A stretch of 64,000 nt of DNA, from assembly GCA_002099365.1 (NCBI GenBank), contig MSED01000015.1:992001-1056000 (forward strand). The letters are read 5' to 3'. Below the pieces are notes generated by a model, which ran no database searches, had not been told where the DNA came from, and was given only the letters and a program-made list of their open reading frames with translations. Shown here one piece after another: positions 34,911 through 46,078 of the stretch. The stretch's first letter is position 1; each line of letters starts with the position of its first letter. The DNA is from Phialophora verrucosa (lineage: Eukaryota > Ascomycota > Eurotiomycetes > Chaetothyriales > Herpotrichiellaceae). A program made the translations under genes and the position numbers.

Positions 34911-35815
34911 TCTTTCGACACATCAAGGAGAAAAATGCCGTGTCAGGGATAACGTGGTACAAACCAGGGTCACCATGAAAGCATTGTGCCTTCAGGTAGT
35001 CAGGCTGAAGTTAGGGAATGTCGGTGAAAGGTGTTTGGGGTAGCAAGCATGCAAGCGACGCTTTTGGGGAACAGCTACCTCGTACTCCCGAGCAATTGCA
35101 AAGAGAGGGACGCTCAACCAATCAGCGCTCGCCACGACAATGTAGACTGATTAACTGTTGTTTATGCTGAATCAAGCTTCCTCTGCAATGGATGCCCTCA
35201 AGAGCCATCCAAATGACACCAGAAACAGCGACCATGTCAGCCTCGCGCATATGGTTTCCCACATCCAAATTCTCGAGCCAATGATAGAAGAGGAGGAGGA
35301 TTGTTTGGGGCGCAACGGACCAGGGGAGACCGAATCTTGGCATCGAGGGAAATCCTCCTCTAAATGCGTCGGCACTGACCGCCTAATTCGGTGGGAAGTT
35401 TTCCTGCGACCTGCATTGATCTGTAGTAGTTGCTGGTGGTTCAAAGTCTCCAGACACTACTCGTAGTCGTGTGTACGAGTAAACGACCTTAGAGATGCGC
35501 TAGAGTGAAAGAGGCTAGTTCAACTGGGCGAATGACGTAAGTTGAACAGACAGGCTGGTGAGCTCCAATTGGGACTAGCCTGGTCAAGCTAAGCCAGATT
35601 CGAATCAGAAAGAGCCATCGACGGCATCGTGAGTTGAATCGAGCTGTCTCTGTTTCAATGCCAGTGGATGTTCGTGAACGCTAATAGTAAGGAAGATAGC
35701 TCTTGGATTGGCTTCGGCTTGGGGATTGCGCTGCACCAACTCACTTTCTGCCTGTCTGCAAGCCGAACTTGTCGGGAATCTCACCAGCGTTCGCAGATCC
35801 CGTTCTGAGGCGACA
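34911..35815. other. Shared divergent promoter region with a dispersed repeat
   Basis: This is upstream DNA of both the CorA-like and 5-phosphatase genes. It contains one copy of a dispersed repeat (35371-35430) and two ACTCGTA-type motifs (35455, 35473). No gene is seen. Confidence 0.6.
35371..35430 (+). repeat. Dispersed repeat, copy A
   Basis: About 60 bp align with 60119-60180. Shared blocks are GGCACTGACC, TTCGG(T/C)GGGAAGTTT, CCTGC(G/A)ACC(T/C)GC and GTAGTA. It has no coding capacity and may be a remnant of a transposable element. Confidence 0.7.
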
Positions 35816-37186
35816 ATGGCCAACCGATCCCAGACCGAGCAGCCTGATGCCCTGAACGTCTACATTCTCACATACAACTGTGCTCGGACTCTCATAAATC
35901 CCACCATATTTGCACCATATCTGTTCCACGCTCTTCCCGCCAACAGCCACTCACCAGGGCTTCTCGTCCTTTGCTTTCAAGAATTTGCGCCCATCAGCTA
36001 CGCATTCCTGGGAGGTTCGTTTTTAACGCCGTACTTCAACGCCTGGAGGGATGTTGTTAGACTCGCTTCGAGCTCGAAAAGCCACAGCTATGTCAACGTG
36101 ATAAGCCGCAACGTGGGGATGACCGCCATCATGGTATTTGCAAGGGACGACCTTGCGGACGATGTGAAGTGGCTGAAGACAGCCGGGGTTGGCGTTGGCG
36201 TGAGTGAAATGGGCAACAAAGGCGCTGTTGGCTTGAGGATAGGCTATCGATCGGCGGGTATGGCGAGAGAAGTCGAGCTCACTTTTGTCTCTGCTCATTT
36301 GGCGCCCATGGAAGACGGGCTTGAGAGGCGGAACGAGGACTACAAGAACATCGTGCGGCGGTTGGTGTTTGTTTCGGATTCCCGCTCGAAGAAGCCTGCG
36401 TCTGGTGATGAGGAAGACGAAGACGCGCCTCTGCTACAAGGCAGTGATCCATCGCAGCAAGATGATGAGGCCTCTGAAGGAGGCATGTACGCTTCCTCGT
36501 CACACTTGTTCTTTGCTGGAGACCTCAATTATCGAACGTCACTGCTTCGGCCGTCGCCGCAAGACGTGGACGAGAAATTCCCTCACCCGACCACCAACGA
36601 GGCTGACCCAAAGCACTTTCAGCAGCTGCTCGCAGAGGACCAACTGACTCAGCAGGTCAAGGCTGGGAAGACCCTGCACGGGTTGTCGGAGGCACCAATC
36701 ACCTTCCCACCCACCTACAAGTACCACACGGACGGGAGCAAGGCTGTCATCTTTGCCAGGGGAGAAGACGAGGATCGACAACACTGGAGCTGGGCACGTC
36801 ATCGCTGGCCGTCCTGGTGCGACAGGATATTCTTCTGGAACGATCATGGAAGCAGCAGTGACGTCAAGGTGACCCCACAGAAGTACACGTGTCTACCCTT
36901 GTTTGCAACCTCAGATCATCGTCCCGTAGTGCTGGCTGCTACGGTACCTTTGAAAGCGTTGCCAAACGCAGGGCAGCGGAGTGAGGGTGGACGTGGCCCT
37001 ACGGCAGCACCATTCGATCTCGATCCAGAGTGGAGGAGCAGACGAGCCCAGGCACGCAAGAAAGAGCTTGCCGTGGGTCTTATGGCTTACCTGGCACTGA
37101 CATGGGAAGGAAATGGGTTGCTGCTGGCGACGACGATTGGTGCAGTTGGGGGGTGGCTGATTATCAGATCTCTCCTCATGCGATAA
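35816..37186 (+). CDS. Inositol-polyphosphate 5-phosphatase family protein, tail-anchored
   Basis: This family removes the 5-phosphate from phosphoinositides or inositol phosphates, using Mg2+. The intronless frame from ATG 35816 gives 456 residues. Both family motifs are present: LFFAGDLNYRTS near residue 230 and RWPSWCDRIFF near 330. NVGMTAIMVFAR, EMGNKGAVGLRI, TFVSAHLAP and the final SDHRPV also match. An acidic insert (GDEEDEDAPL...) precedes motif 1. The C-terminus is a hydrophobic segment (GLLLATTIGAVGGWLIIRSL) followed by LMR-stop, as in a tail-anchored membrane protein. No Sac1 or C2 domain is attached. Substrate preference cannot be read. Confidence 0.92.
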   Translation: MANRSQTEQPDALNVYILTYNCARTLINPTIFAPYLFHALPANSHSPGLLVLCFQEFAPISYAFLGGSFLTPYFNAWRDVVRLASSSKSHSYVNVISRNVGMTAIMVFARDDLADDVKWLKTAGVGVGVSEMGNKGAVGLRIGYRSAGMAREVELTFVSAHLAPMEDGLERRNEDYKNIVRRLVFVSDSRSKKPASGDEEDEDAPLLQGSDPSQQDDEASEGGMYASSSHLFFAGDLNYRTSLLRPSPQDVDEKFPHPTTNEADPKHFQQLLAEDQLTQQVKAGKTLHGLSEAPITFPPTYKYHTDGSKAVIFARGEDEDRQHWSWARHRWPSWCDRIFFWNDHGSSSDVKVTPQKYTCLPLFATSDHRPVVLAATVPLKALPNAGQRSEGGRGPTAAPFDLDPEWRSRRAQARKKELAVGLMAYLALTWEGNGLLLATTIGAVGGWLIIRSLLMR

Positions 37187-39345
37187 GTGGATGAGAGGAG
37201 GAGGTGAAGATGCGAAGCTCTGCCGGATGATCGGCACGCAATGGACAGGAGCGTTCGCCAGGCTGGGAAAGCGCACGAACAGAGAGCTTGTCCATTTGAA
37301 GGAATTGAATATGACTAACTACGGTAAGGAAACAGCAGGAAGGGGTGTGTGTCGCCTAGCTGATTCATAACTGGGGGAATGGATTAGGATTCGCCTAAAG
37401 GGGCATGGATTAAGCGACAGTTTTCGAAGACTCGAAAGCTTCGATGAGCTTTCTAGCGTAGTATGGAAGGACACTCTGTTGGGAGATTTCCCCTGCTGAT
37501 CCTTCACATGAGCCTGAATTCGAACAATGGAGTCATCAAAGAGATGGAGCTTAGCTTGGTCGCGTCGTCGACACTAAGCTGGCTGCTTCTGCCATCTGGG
37601 CAACTTCCTGATACGCTCGCACATGTCCAGTGTGCAAGAAGGCGCTTTTAGGCTTTCTGCATCAGCGGGCTCTGCTTTGGCTCTCCATGCATCAACATTA
37701 TTGAACCTCGGCGCGGTATGGCACATCTGCGACGGACCGGACTGATGACGGGCACCTTCTCGTTTTGTTAGGAGGTTTTCCCTTTCGCATTTTGTCTCGG
37801 CAACCGCCCGAGTGTGCACAGTTTGTTAGGTATCTGTCCGGTCACTGTGCAGCTGACATAACCAGGCGCAAGACGGTGATTCGACTGTTGGCCTTGTACA
37901 ACGTATTCATGTCAGCAGAGGTCCGAGACTGAGAGCGCGGCTGATTGGCGGACGGACCGACGCGCATGTGGATGGCCTGGAGACTGTGGTATGATTACTC
38001 CTGACAAGCCCTGTGCGTTGCGGGTCAGTCCGGGAGTCGGGTGTGCTCAGTAACGTACGATTGCCATTTCGGTGGAGTGTGCCGGCTGAAGAGTTGTGAC
38101 ACTCCTAAATCTCTGTCCATTGACAACATGGGCGTCGAGGCGGGAGCACAGTCTAGAACCTTTCTCCAGAGATTGAGGCCTGGACCTAAAGCCCATCCAT
38201 CAGCCGAGTGGCAGGGGTTGCCAAGTAGTTTCAGCTCTGGCGCCTGACGGGGCTTTCCTTGCTGATGAAAAGGACAAGGTACTACCGATTAGGCGTGAAA
38301 CACCCGTAGTTGGAAAACCAGCAACAAATTGTCTTGGTGGTTGCGGTGCAGATACCTTCTCTCGGAAAGAACACAATGCTCACTCGAAAACTCTCCAGAA
38401 TTCGAATGTGCTGCTTTATGATCACCTTCGCACGCACTCAGGAGCACCAGGTTCGGCGGGACGGAGTTCTTCGTCCGCTATGCAAAACGGATGACTGATC
38501 TCGAGGCCGATAGTAAACCGTGCATAGCAGCATCTGCGAACGAGGCCGAGAGATCCGTCGAGGTCCAGGATGAGGGTTAGAGGCCTCAAAAGGGCAGGCT
38601 GCCAACAAGAGCCTTATGCTTGCCTGACTAACAGAAGCTTCTTAGCTATGTAAGTCAGAGTTTGGGAGAAACGGTCCAATCAACGGGGGGTGTGGTGCGA
38701 CAGACAGACACGAGAGAACCAGCAAAGCGGACTGCGTAGACACCGGAGTGAGCTAACCACGATGGAAATAATTGCTGAAGTGACCACACGCAATGTAACT
38801 GTAGAGTAACGCAAAATACGAGCACGCTTCACGAGATCTGGTGTACTTACCAGAGTTTTTCCGAAACTCTGGCTAATTAATCAGTGACACTGTCAGGCTT
38901 TGATGAGCTCAACAGGCATGCCGAGATTTTGGGTTGGTGCATGCTGAGTTGTGCAGGAGAGGAAAGCAATGCAGCCGTGAGAATTGCGTGTTGCAGTGCT
39001 CAGCCATGATTCCAATTCGAGCAGCCAATATGTTGTGGCCTGTGTGCGGTAAAGGAGATTCGTGACGGACAATGGCACTGCCAAAATGCTGAGGGCGGCC
39101 TGACCAGACGAGAATGAACAGACCGACTGCTCACCACTGTAACCACGGCTGGGCGGGAGGCGTACGTATGCCCTGGTGGTGCTGCCGCTGCTGGTGGGGA
39201 AGGGATAACGTGATGAGCCTGCGGAAGAACAGTCAGGCGGTGCCTGACTCCCCTGTCGCATGAATCAGGCCAGGCAGGCTCGACGAAACCTTGCTCGCCA
39301 GCTTTGGTGGATGCGGCCTCCCCAGTGACATCTTCCTTGCATGCG
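37187..39345. other. Gene-free gap
   Basis: This is more than 2 kb with no supported gene. Open frames are short and unconvincing. Confidence 0.5.
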
Positions 39346-39730
39346 ATCTGCACCCCTGTCAATACGCTCAAGCCCCGTTTTCTGCACGATTGCCAAATTG
39401 CTGCCTTATCCATAACTGTCCGGTCGACCCTTGGGATTTTGTATTTCACTCTCGTTTCATCCGCCTTCTTCGAGTCTTCGATCTTGCTTCTTCTTCACAA
39501 GCACCACACGAACAACAGACCACTCCGCCGACATCACTATATTGTACATCAACCGTCGACACTACCACCAACACTCGAAGACTTAACCACTCCCGTCCCT
39601 ACCAAGACGTCATCACTTCCACAGATTCAATTCCATTGCCGAGCGATCCTCACACCGAACAACCGCGAGTGCTCCTCAGCTGTCGTCTGTTCCTGGTGCT
39701 GTACGAGTCAACCTTTGCCAGCCAACCACC
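39346..39730 (+). promoter_or_regulatory. ATG-free 5' leader of the small Cys-rich gene
   Basis: Bases 39346-39730 contain no ATG on the plus strand and become pyrimidine- and CA-rich after about 39460. The first ATG, at 39731, has the context CCACCATG. This is what a long mRNA leader should look like. The transcription start itself is inferred. Confidence 0.5.
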
Positions 39731-40008
39731 ATGTTCTCCTGCTCAAATCAACCTCGGGGCTGCCGTGGGCGGTGCGATACGCCCGGAGCGAAGTGCAGTG
39801 AATGCAGAGTACGTTCCACTTCTCTCGCTTGTTGGCAGCGTTCCTCCTCATCTTCTAACACGCTTCTTTACAGATGTACAACTTCCGCAATCGACCTAGC
39901 AAACAATATCGATCTGTTCTCACACAACCGCTGAACTCCCGGTCGGGCCTCATGACTGCGTCCTCGGAAGCTGATGTCACCATGCAGCATTTCCCTGCAG
40001 GGAGATAG
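39731..40008 (+). CDS. Small Cys-rich spliced protein, function unknown
   Basis: Two exons (39731-39808 and 39874-40008) with a 65-bp GTACGT..ACAG intron join in phase 0 to 70 residues. Exon 1 encodes MFSCSNQPRGCRGRC, then DTPGAKCSECR, giving five cysteines in 22 residues and a CxxC pair. Exon 2 is Arg/Ser-rich (MYNFRNRPSKQYRSVLTQPL...) and ends HFPAGR-stop. There is no signal peptide or membrane segment. The spacing could bind one zinc ion. I do not know its role. Support comes from the ATG-free leader, the strong start context, clean splice sites and the single frame through both exons. It would be missed by an ordinary length filter. Confidence 0.6.
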
Positions 40009-41993
40009 CGCCCTCTCAGGAGCGAATTCAAGCCCAACACACAACATCTCAACCAATCCCACCCCCAATCCTCATTTCACCCCATCCTTGCTTTTTCCCG
40101 ATCTTGGCGAATCTCCCAAGCCCGGCAGGGGGACATGGCAGGAGGGGTGCTCACGATCTCGATACTCTACGAGCGACGATATTACGACCGCCACATCCGA
40201 TTGGCATTTTCTGTTGTTTCCGCCACTTCTTCATCACCACTTTTGCGGCACGCATCCATTTTGTCTTGTTGGGTTTCAGCGACGGCGTCAACGGGGCACA
40301 ATTGACAACAACATACTTTAGCGACACTTGCATTGGGGGCCAGCACACAATCAATCATGCATTCTGTTTTCCGACTTCGATTTTCGGACAGACTACTCTT
40401 TCGAGCCATAGGCATTGTGGTCCAACGTCTTATCATTATCAATGACGCCAGATTCGACCACTGGTGACGACTTGCTGCAGCTGCAGCTGCAAGCAAAGGG
40501 TCCTGGGGGCGCTAGTTTGGGCGGGGATTGTCGATCTTTCTGAACACATGGGGTCCAAAAGCACGCCGGTGCCATGGTGCGAAAGACGAAAAGCGACGCA
40601 GCTGGGTGTACGGATACCTGGTAATGAGGTAGCAACTGGTTTTGTTGCCCATGTACACCAAATATTAGTTGCGGATGAGTATAGCGCCATCGCAAGCTAC
40701 CTGTACTTTACAGACGAACTTCTCCACACGGAGAGTGACCTAGATACAAATCAACCCGAAAAAAGTTGAACAAGTTATTTCTTGCTTCGCTTCTCTATCT
40801 CATAGCGGACTTGAATTGCTCGTCGTTCGGCAACGCAAGGCTGCTCAGTTCTGGCCTGTTGCATATGCAATCACTTGACAAGTGCTGAGATGAGGAACTC
40901 CAAGTCATCCCTGCATTCTCACAAATTTCTCAAGTCCCTGCGTGCGCATCGAAAATGCCTCAGCTTCTTCCGGCCGGCCGCTGCAGAATCCCCCACTCCG
41001 GTCCGAGAGGACGCACAATACTGTCAGAGTGAGATGCACAATTACTCGTCATCAAGACGTTGCTGCTCAAGCGTAGAGAGATGCGTCCGACGTTCACTAA
41101 GTTGAGAACCGGAGCAATGAATTGCTAGTTGCATTTGGTGGCCTCGTTTTGTCTTCTAATTTTGACAATGCAGCAAGCACGGGCGCTCGCAAGACCGGAA
41201 GTTGGTGAGACATCAGGGCGGTGCTCATGCAGCCAGTCAGCGAGGGTAAAGCGCTTCGCACCTAGCTGTCGCCTGACCCGCCGGCTCTTTCCGCTCCCTT
41301 CACATGATCTCTTCGACAACCATCTTTGCCGACGAGGTGGCATGATTGGTGGCCTGTTAGAACTCGAAACTATCTCCAAACCGGCATGCGATTCTTAATT
41401 CTCCCTCGACGGGATGCCGAGGCACCAGCTTTGGATTTCCTCAGGCGTGTCGAGACAGCGACGGGAACAAGCTAGAGTGGCCCGAAGCTTATCCGACGCG
41501 TCTACCAGCTCGATATCGACGTATGCAGGCTCAACGAAGCAAGCTGTATCAGTCCTTACTGACTTTCAATGCAGATGTGATGCCTTCTCGGCTTGCTACT
41601 CAAGTCACCCTCCCTGATGATGTCGCTATCACTGAGCCCGTGAAGGGTGCAAACCGCCTTAGGTCGCGTCGACGGATCTCAGAATGACAACACCCAATGG
41701 AGCCGATGGTCCCAGACCTCGAGCGTCCGCAGTACACCGTAAACCATGATGGCGGCCATGAGCCCATGTTCATATGCTGCAGGGTTCGACGAGGCTGCTC
41801 ACAACAAGTTGCTCAAACGATAGTTGGGTCTGATCCATAGACGCCGTGGTCTGGAGTAGTTCGTCAATCTGTGAGCGGCATCGTTCGATGGTCGCTTTCA
41901 CTCAAGATACTGCATCGCGCTCGTCTCGAGCTCAAGTGATGCTACTTCCGTGCACAATGGTCGCTCCTTCCTCGTGATGGAGGCGCACTACTT
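40009..41993. other. Intergenic; 3' UTR of the small gene and upstream of the next
   Basis: Nearly 2 kb without a supported gene. A frame at 40464-40769 is open but featureless. Confidence 0.5.
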
Positions 41994-44675
41994 ATGCCAA
42001 CTGTGCTTGTGTTCTCCTCCTCAAGCCGCCATATCCCCAGGCCTGCAATTTTGGATACATCCAGTATGAGCAATAGACCTGGGGGCGATGGCTTCGCTAT
42101 GGTTGCCGCCAGACATGCTATGACCTCTTCCGATGTTGGTTCTGAGAACTACGGAGCACTGCCGTCCTCTTACCGTCGACGCGTCCGAAAGTCGAGATCT
42201 CTTGCAACTGTTCACCAAAATAGCAACCTTCGTCTGCGAATTCAACGTTCTGTTCCGTTCCTTCGTCGTCAAAGCACAACCATATTCCACAGGAGCTCAG
42301 ATGCACCATGGGAACGGCACGACGAGGCGGTGCAGCTTGCTCGAGCACAGTACTTCAGCGGGTCCGATCATCAAGATACACAAGAAATAGAGCTGTATGG
42401 GTTTCAAAAGTTTGACAGGAAAGAGCATCGCAAATTCAGAAAATCTGTTCGTGGAAGTCAGACGTCGGACAGCCATCTTCCATCCACAGTCAAGAGATCA
42501 TCCTCATTGACTACGACGATCCGCAACCGAGTCCGACAGGTCATTGGAAAGACTCTCAGGAGGAAAGACGGCCTACCGCCCCAACAACTCGAGGCCCAGC
42601 GCAATTACTTTTCCGAGCTAGACCAGGATGCTGGCCCCGCCTGTGGCTTTGATGCCTACACAGTGGCTGAAGACGCTCTGCGCAAGCCCGATTTCTGCCC
42701 TTCTGTGCCCGAAAATGATGTCCTCGAAGATCTTGACAAGGTTCCCTATACTCTCACTTCTGCGGCTAGCCGAGAGAGCCTCCATTCCAATGCAGGATCT
42801 CGGGTGACTAGCTGGACCAATTCCAGCATGACGGGCTCCGTTGGTTTACGTTCTGGTCCGATGGAACGCAATCGATTGTCGATCATCAAAGAAGATGGCG
42901 GACCGCACCAGCCTTCATCATCCGCGGGGAAACATATCGGGGGAGTTGAGGTATTCCGCGAGCCGTTACAACCTGTCACAAATGATGGCGTGGTAGGCCC
43001 TGCCGTCAACACTCAACGGGTTTACTCAGCTTTGATCAAACGAATCAATGAAGAAGAGGCAGAAGTTGAGAGGACGCGACTTGCCGTCGAGGCACTCAAC
43101 CAGGAGCGCGAAGGGGACAACAAAGAGCTACTTGCGGCAAGACAGACTATCAGAGCAGTGCAGAGCGATTCCTCGCTGGCTACATTGACGACTGACTACC
43201 GAAGCCGGCGCTTCAGCAGTCGCTCTACCTCATGGGACCTGGATCCCGCGGTAAATGGGCCTGCGACGAGTGCCCGACACAAGGAGAACTCTGGTGGGAG
43301 ACGAGAGCGGCTGGTGGAGCAAGAATCGCAGTCAAGCTTCTTCCCCTTCTCGAGCGAAAAGAGTCCAAACACCCCGAGTCCTTTCAAAAAATTCCTCAAA
43401 GAGAGACGAAGTCGGACTCGCACCCGGAGCAGCAGCCGAAGCAGCAGCCGCGACCATGCACCAGATGTGGACGCCGGGAGCGTCATCATCAATCGCCAGT
43501 CGAGCAATCCTGTGATGAATCGGTCACGGTTCGCATTGAGCAGTGCCAGCATCTACTCACGTACAACGAATGGTGGATCCAACGAACAGTACAGACACCC
43601 AATCGACAGTTCGGAGGAGCTGCTTGCCCCGGCCCACAGGGATTCAGAACTATTGGGAATGGCGTCGATCCTGCCGTCCAAACATTCTTCTTACGATCAA
43701 AGTCGATGGAATCCATGGTCAGACCCAGCGGAACTGCAACGCTATGCTCCCGACCATAACTCGCACACTCGGGAGAGAGCTCAGATCAGCTCTGAGGAGG
43801 ACTTGCCAGGCAGAGACGAGAAGCCCCTTGGTGACGATACAGGTCGAAAAGCACGCACTGATCTGAGCGCCACCCCCGGAGCTCAGACACCGAAGGTGCG
43901 CATTGACCCCGCTCGCAGTCAAGCTCACGATCAGCTCCCCAATAAGTTGAGTGCCGATGCACTGAGCAACATTTCCAACAAGGCTGAGGATGGGAGTAAG
44001 GGCAGCGGGAGTCTGCGGAAACTCAGCCCGGGAAATCTTGCGAAGATGTTCAAGGACAGAAAATCCCAGAAGCCACCCGGACCTCAAAGTGCAGGTAAAG
44101 AAAACAGCCCAGCGGCTCGAGAGGGTTCGCCGCCTGTTAGCACACCAGGCCGCCTCCACCTCCAATTCCGGAATGGGACATCGACGGGTCGGTTACGCCA
44201 GAAGGCTGGCGAAACCGCGTTCTACACTCGAAATGGTGTCTACTCGACGCCTCGAGGCTCCATCTCGACCACACCCAGCCGTTCCCACGAAAGTCCGAGT
44301 GAGAATGTCAAGCACCATCTTGTGGCCCGGCTCTCCCGGCCCTTCAATATGGACGTGCCTCCACATAATCGGCCCTTCGATAGCATGTATCTTGGAAAGA
44401 GGACTTTTGGCCACCCTGACAGTTTTGCGGACAACCGATTGAGCGTTGCGCCCAGAATTTCAGAAGACGTGAGTGAGCCGAATAAGGACATTGCGCCAGA
44501 TGAGACGGCTGCAGTACCATCCAGGTCCTACTCTGCCGGGAGAAGTGCGGCGAAGATGTTCGGTCTCCTTGGCAGTAAGAGGATGGTCAGCAACTTTCTG
44601 AAGAGTCGGAGAGGGGACAGGAGTACCAGTGCGGGCGAACAAAATGTCGCAGAAGGAAGCCCGGCGTTTATCTAG
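41994..44675 (+). CDS. Uncharacterised Ser/Arg-rich protein with a coiled-coil segment
   Basis: A single frame of 893 residues starts at ATG 41994; a second in-frame ATG at 42066 (MSNRPGGDGFAMVAARHAMT) is a likely alternative and looks more like a natural start. The N-terminal part is conserved-looking (ENYGALPSSYRRRVRKSRSL, then EIELYGFQKFDRKEHRKFRK). A predicted coiled coil covers about residues 342-395 (VYSALIKRINEEEAEVERTR...). An Arg/Ser run lies near 447-490 (RRSRTRTRSSSRSSSRD). The rest is polar and probably disordered, with many S/T-P sites. There is no signal peptide or TM. The family is unknown to me; the composition suggests a phosphorylated cytoplasmic or cytoskeletal protein. Confidence 0.85.
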   Translation: MPTVLVFSSSSRHIPRPAILDTSSMSNRPGGDGFAMVAARHAMTSSDVGSENYGALPSSYRRRVRKSRSLATVHQNSNLRLRIQRSVPFLRRQSTTIFHRSSDAPWERHDEAVQLARAQYFSGSDHQDTQEIELYGFQKFDRKEHRKFRKSVRGSQTSDSHLPSTVKRSSSLTTTIRNRVRQVIGKTLRRKDGLPPQQLEAQRNYFSELDQDAGPACGFDAYTVAEDALRKPDFCPSVPENDVLEDLDKVPYTLTSAASRESLHSNAGSRVTSWTNSSMTGSVGLRSGPMERNRLSIIKEDGGPHQPSSSAGKHIGGVEVFREPLQPVTNDGVVGPAVNTQRVYSALIKRINEEEAEVERTRLAVEALNQEREGDNKELLAARQTIRAVQSDSSLATLTTDYRSRRFSSRSTSWDLDPAVNGPATSARHKENSGGRRERLVEQESQSSFFPFSSEKSPNTPSPFKKFLKERRSRTRTRSSSRSSSRDHAPDVDAGSVIINRQSSNPVMNRSRFALSSASIYSRTTNGGSNEQYRHPIDSSEELLAPAHRDSELLGMASILPSKHSSYDQSRWNPWSDPAELQRYAPDHNSHTRERAQISSEEDLPGRDEKPLGDDTGRKARTDLSATPGAQTPKVRIDPARSQAHDQLPNKLSADALSNISNKAEDGSKGSGSLRKLSPGNLAKMFKDRKSQKPPGPQSAGKENSPAAREGSPPVSTPGRLHLQFRNGTSTGRLRQKAGETAFYTRNGVYSTPRGSISTTPSRSHESPSENVKHHLVARLSRPFNMDVPPHNRPFDSMYLGKRTFGHPDSFADNRLSVAPRISEDVSEPNKDIAPDETAAVPSRSYSAGRSAAKMFGLLGSKRMVSNFLKSRRGDRSTSAGEQNVAEGSPAFI

Positions 44676-46078
44676 GCTGGGGATTTGGACTAGGGTGGGT
44701 GAATCATTGTCATCGGGCTGACCAGTATCCCTTAGGGAGCCAGAGGCCACCAAGGCCGACACACTCGCTAGCGATCAAAACGAACGTGGCAAGACGCATT
44801 GGTTAGATCTTGAGGCAGGCTGTCAGCCTCAGGAATGCGTAAAGTACCATGAAGATCCGTCGATCTCCCCCAAGCTGTGAGCCCACGTTTCCCCTTCGCT
44901 TACGTAAACATCGAGACTCGGTTGATCGTCAAGTCTGGATGTAACTTTGATCGGACGACAACGTATGTGAGAAAAATTACTGACTGAGCCAGGTCGCCCC
45001 CCATTGTGGATGTAGTCGATCCCAGGTAAGAGTGTCTGTTCGCTGATGCGGCAAGGTACGCAATTCTATCGACCACGGCGAGTTTTGTCACACAGCGACT
45101 CTCTCCGCCGTAGAGGCAACTGTGAGGCCCATACCAGCACTTTCGAGGCAGCTATGGTGGCTCTGTCGCGAAGTGTTCGATGGTCGTTAACATCTCATGT
45201 CAAGCTCACTGTTGCCTCACTGCTAAATCATGGTGGGTTGTTTAACTTGTTCGCTGCTGCTGTACAGCATCCCCCTTTTGACTCGTTTCTGGTTATTGGC
45301 CCAGCTGCACCCAGTAACTTCTTCTATTTGCAATTCCCACCCATGCTGTCGCCTGCATTTGTCGTGTTCTTCCTGCTTGCAGTGTACCCCGCTATGATGT
45401 CTTTGTAAACTGCGCCCTGCAACTGCGCATGCATCCCAATACCATGCTATATCGTTGTCGTTCAAACTGCGCTCAAGTCTATACCATCCCCATCAAGCTC
45501 CCAACGTTCTCCTGTTTGTCCTCGTCCTTTTACATATCGGTGGTCGTTATACGCAACAAGAGGAGGAACCACACTGATGGAGACAAATGGAGGGCATTCG
45601 CCACACCACAAGCACAGCCCTTACTTCTCGTTACAGGCTACAGCATCGCAACAGTCTGCGTTACCCAAAGATCACGTTTGTGCAGATTCGAACCCATCTT
45701 CGACGAAGCGCAAGCCGTCCTCATCTTCCCCCGGCCTCATCGACGTCGACGCCCCTCATCTCTACCCATACAAAGTGCCTCAACGGCATTGGTTTCTCCT
45801 CACCCTGACATTATCAGCGACCTCCATCCCCAAGGACAAGAGTTTGGTTCGTACTCCACCGTCCCCTCCTCATGACGAAACAACCATTATTATTGTTGTT
45901 GTTATTGTTGTTGTTGTGTTTCCCAATGCAGTCTCGCGGTGGAGATCCCTTTGGTGCCCTTCTTCCCTCTGCTCTGCTCGTTCTTCCTCTTCTTTCCCTT
46001 TCTCCATCTTCACAGTAAGGTCCCAACAGAGCAAAACTTCGCTGATAGCTATACAGATTACACATTACAACATTCACA
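44676..46078. other. Intergenic; leader of the next gene with a GTT microsatellite
   Basis: An ATT/GTT trinucleotide tract lies at about 45887-45918, within a pyrimidine-rich stretch that probably includes the 5' UTR of the following gene. No gene is seen. Confidence 0.55.

Noticed and set aside
40464..40769. 101-codon frame containing a CSCSCK run
   Set aside because: No ATG start in good context, no splice or leader support; the Cys run comes from a CTGCAG-type simple sequence.
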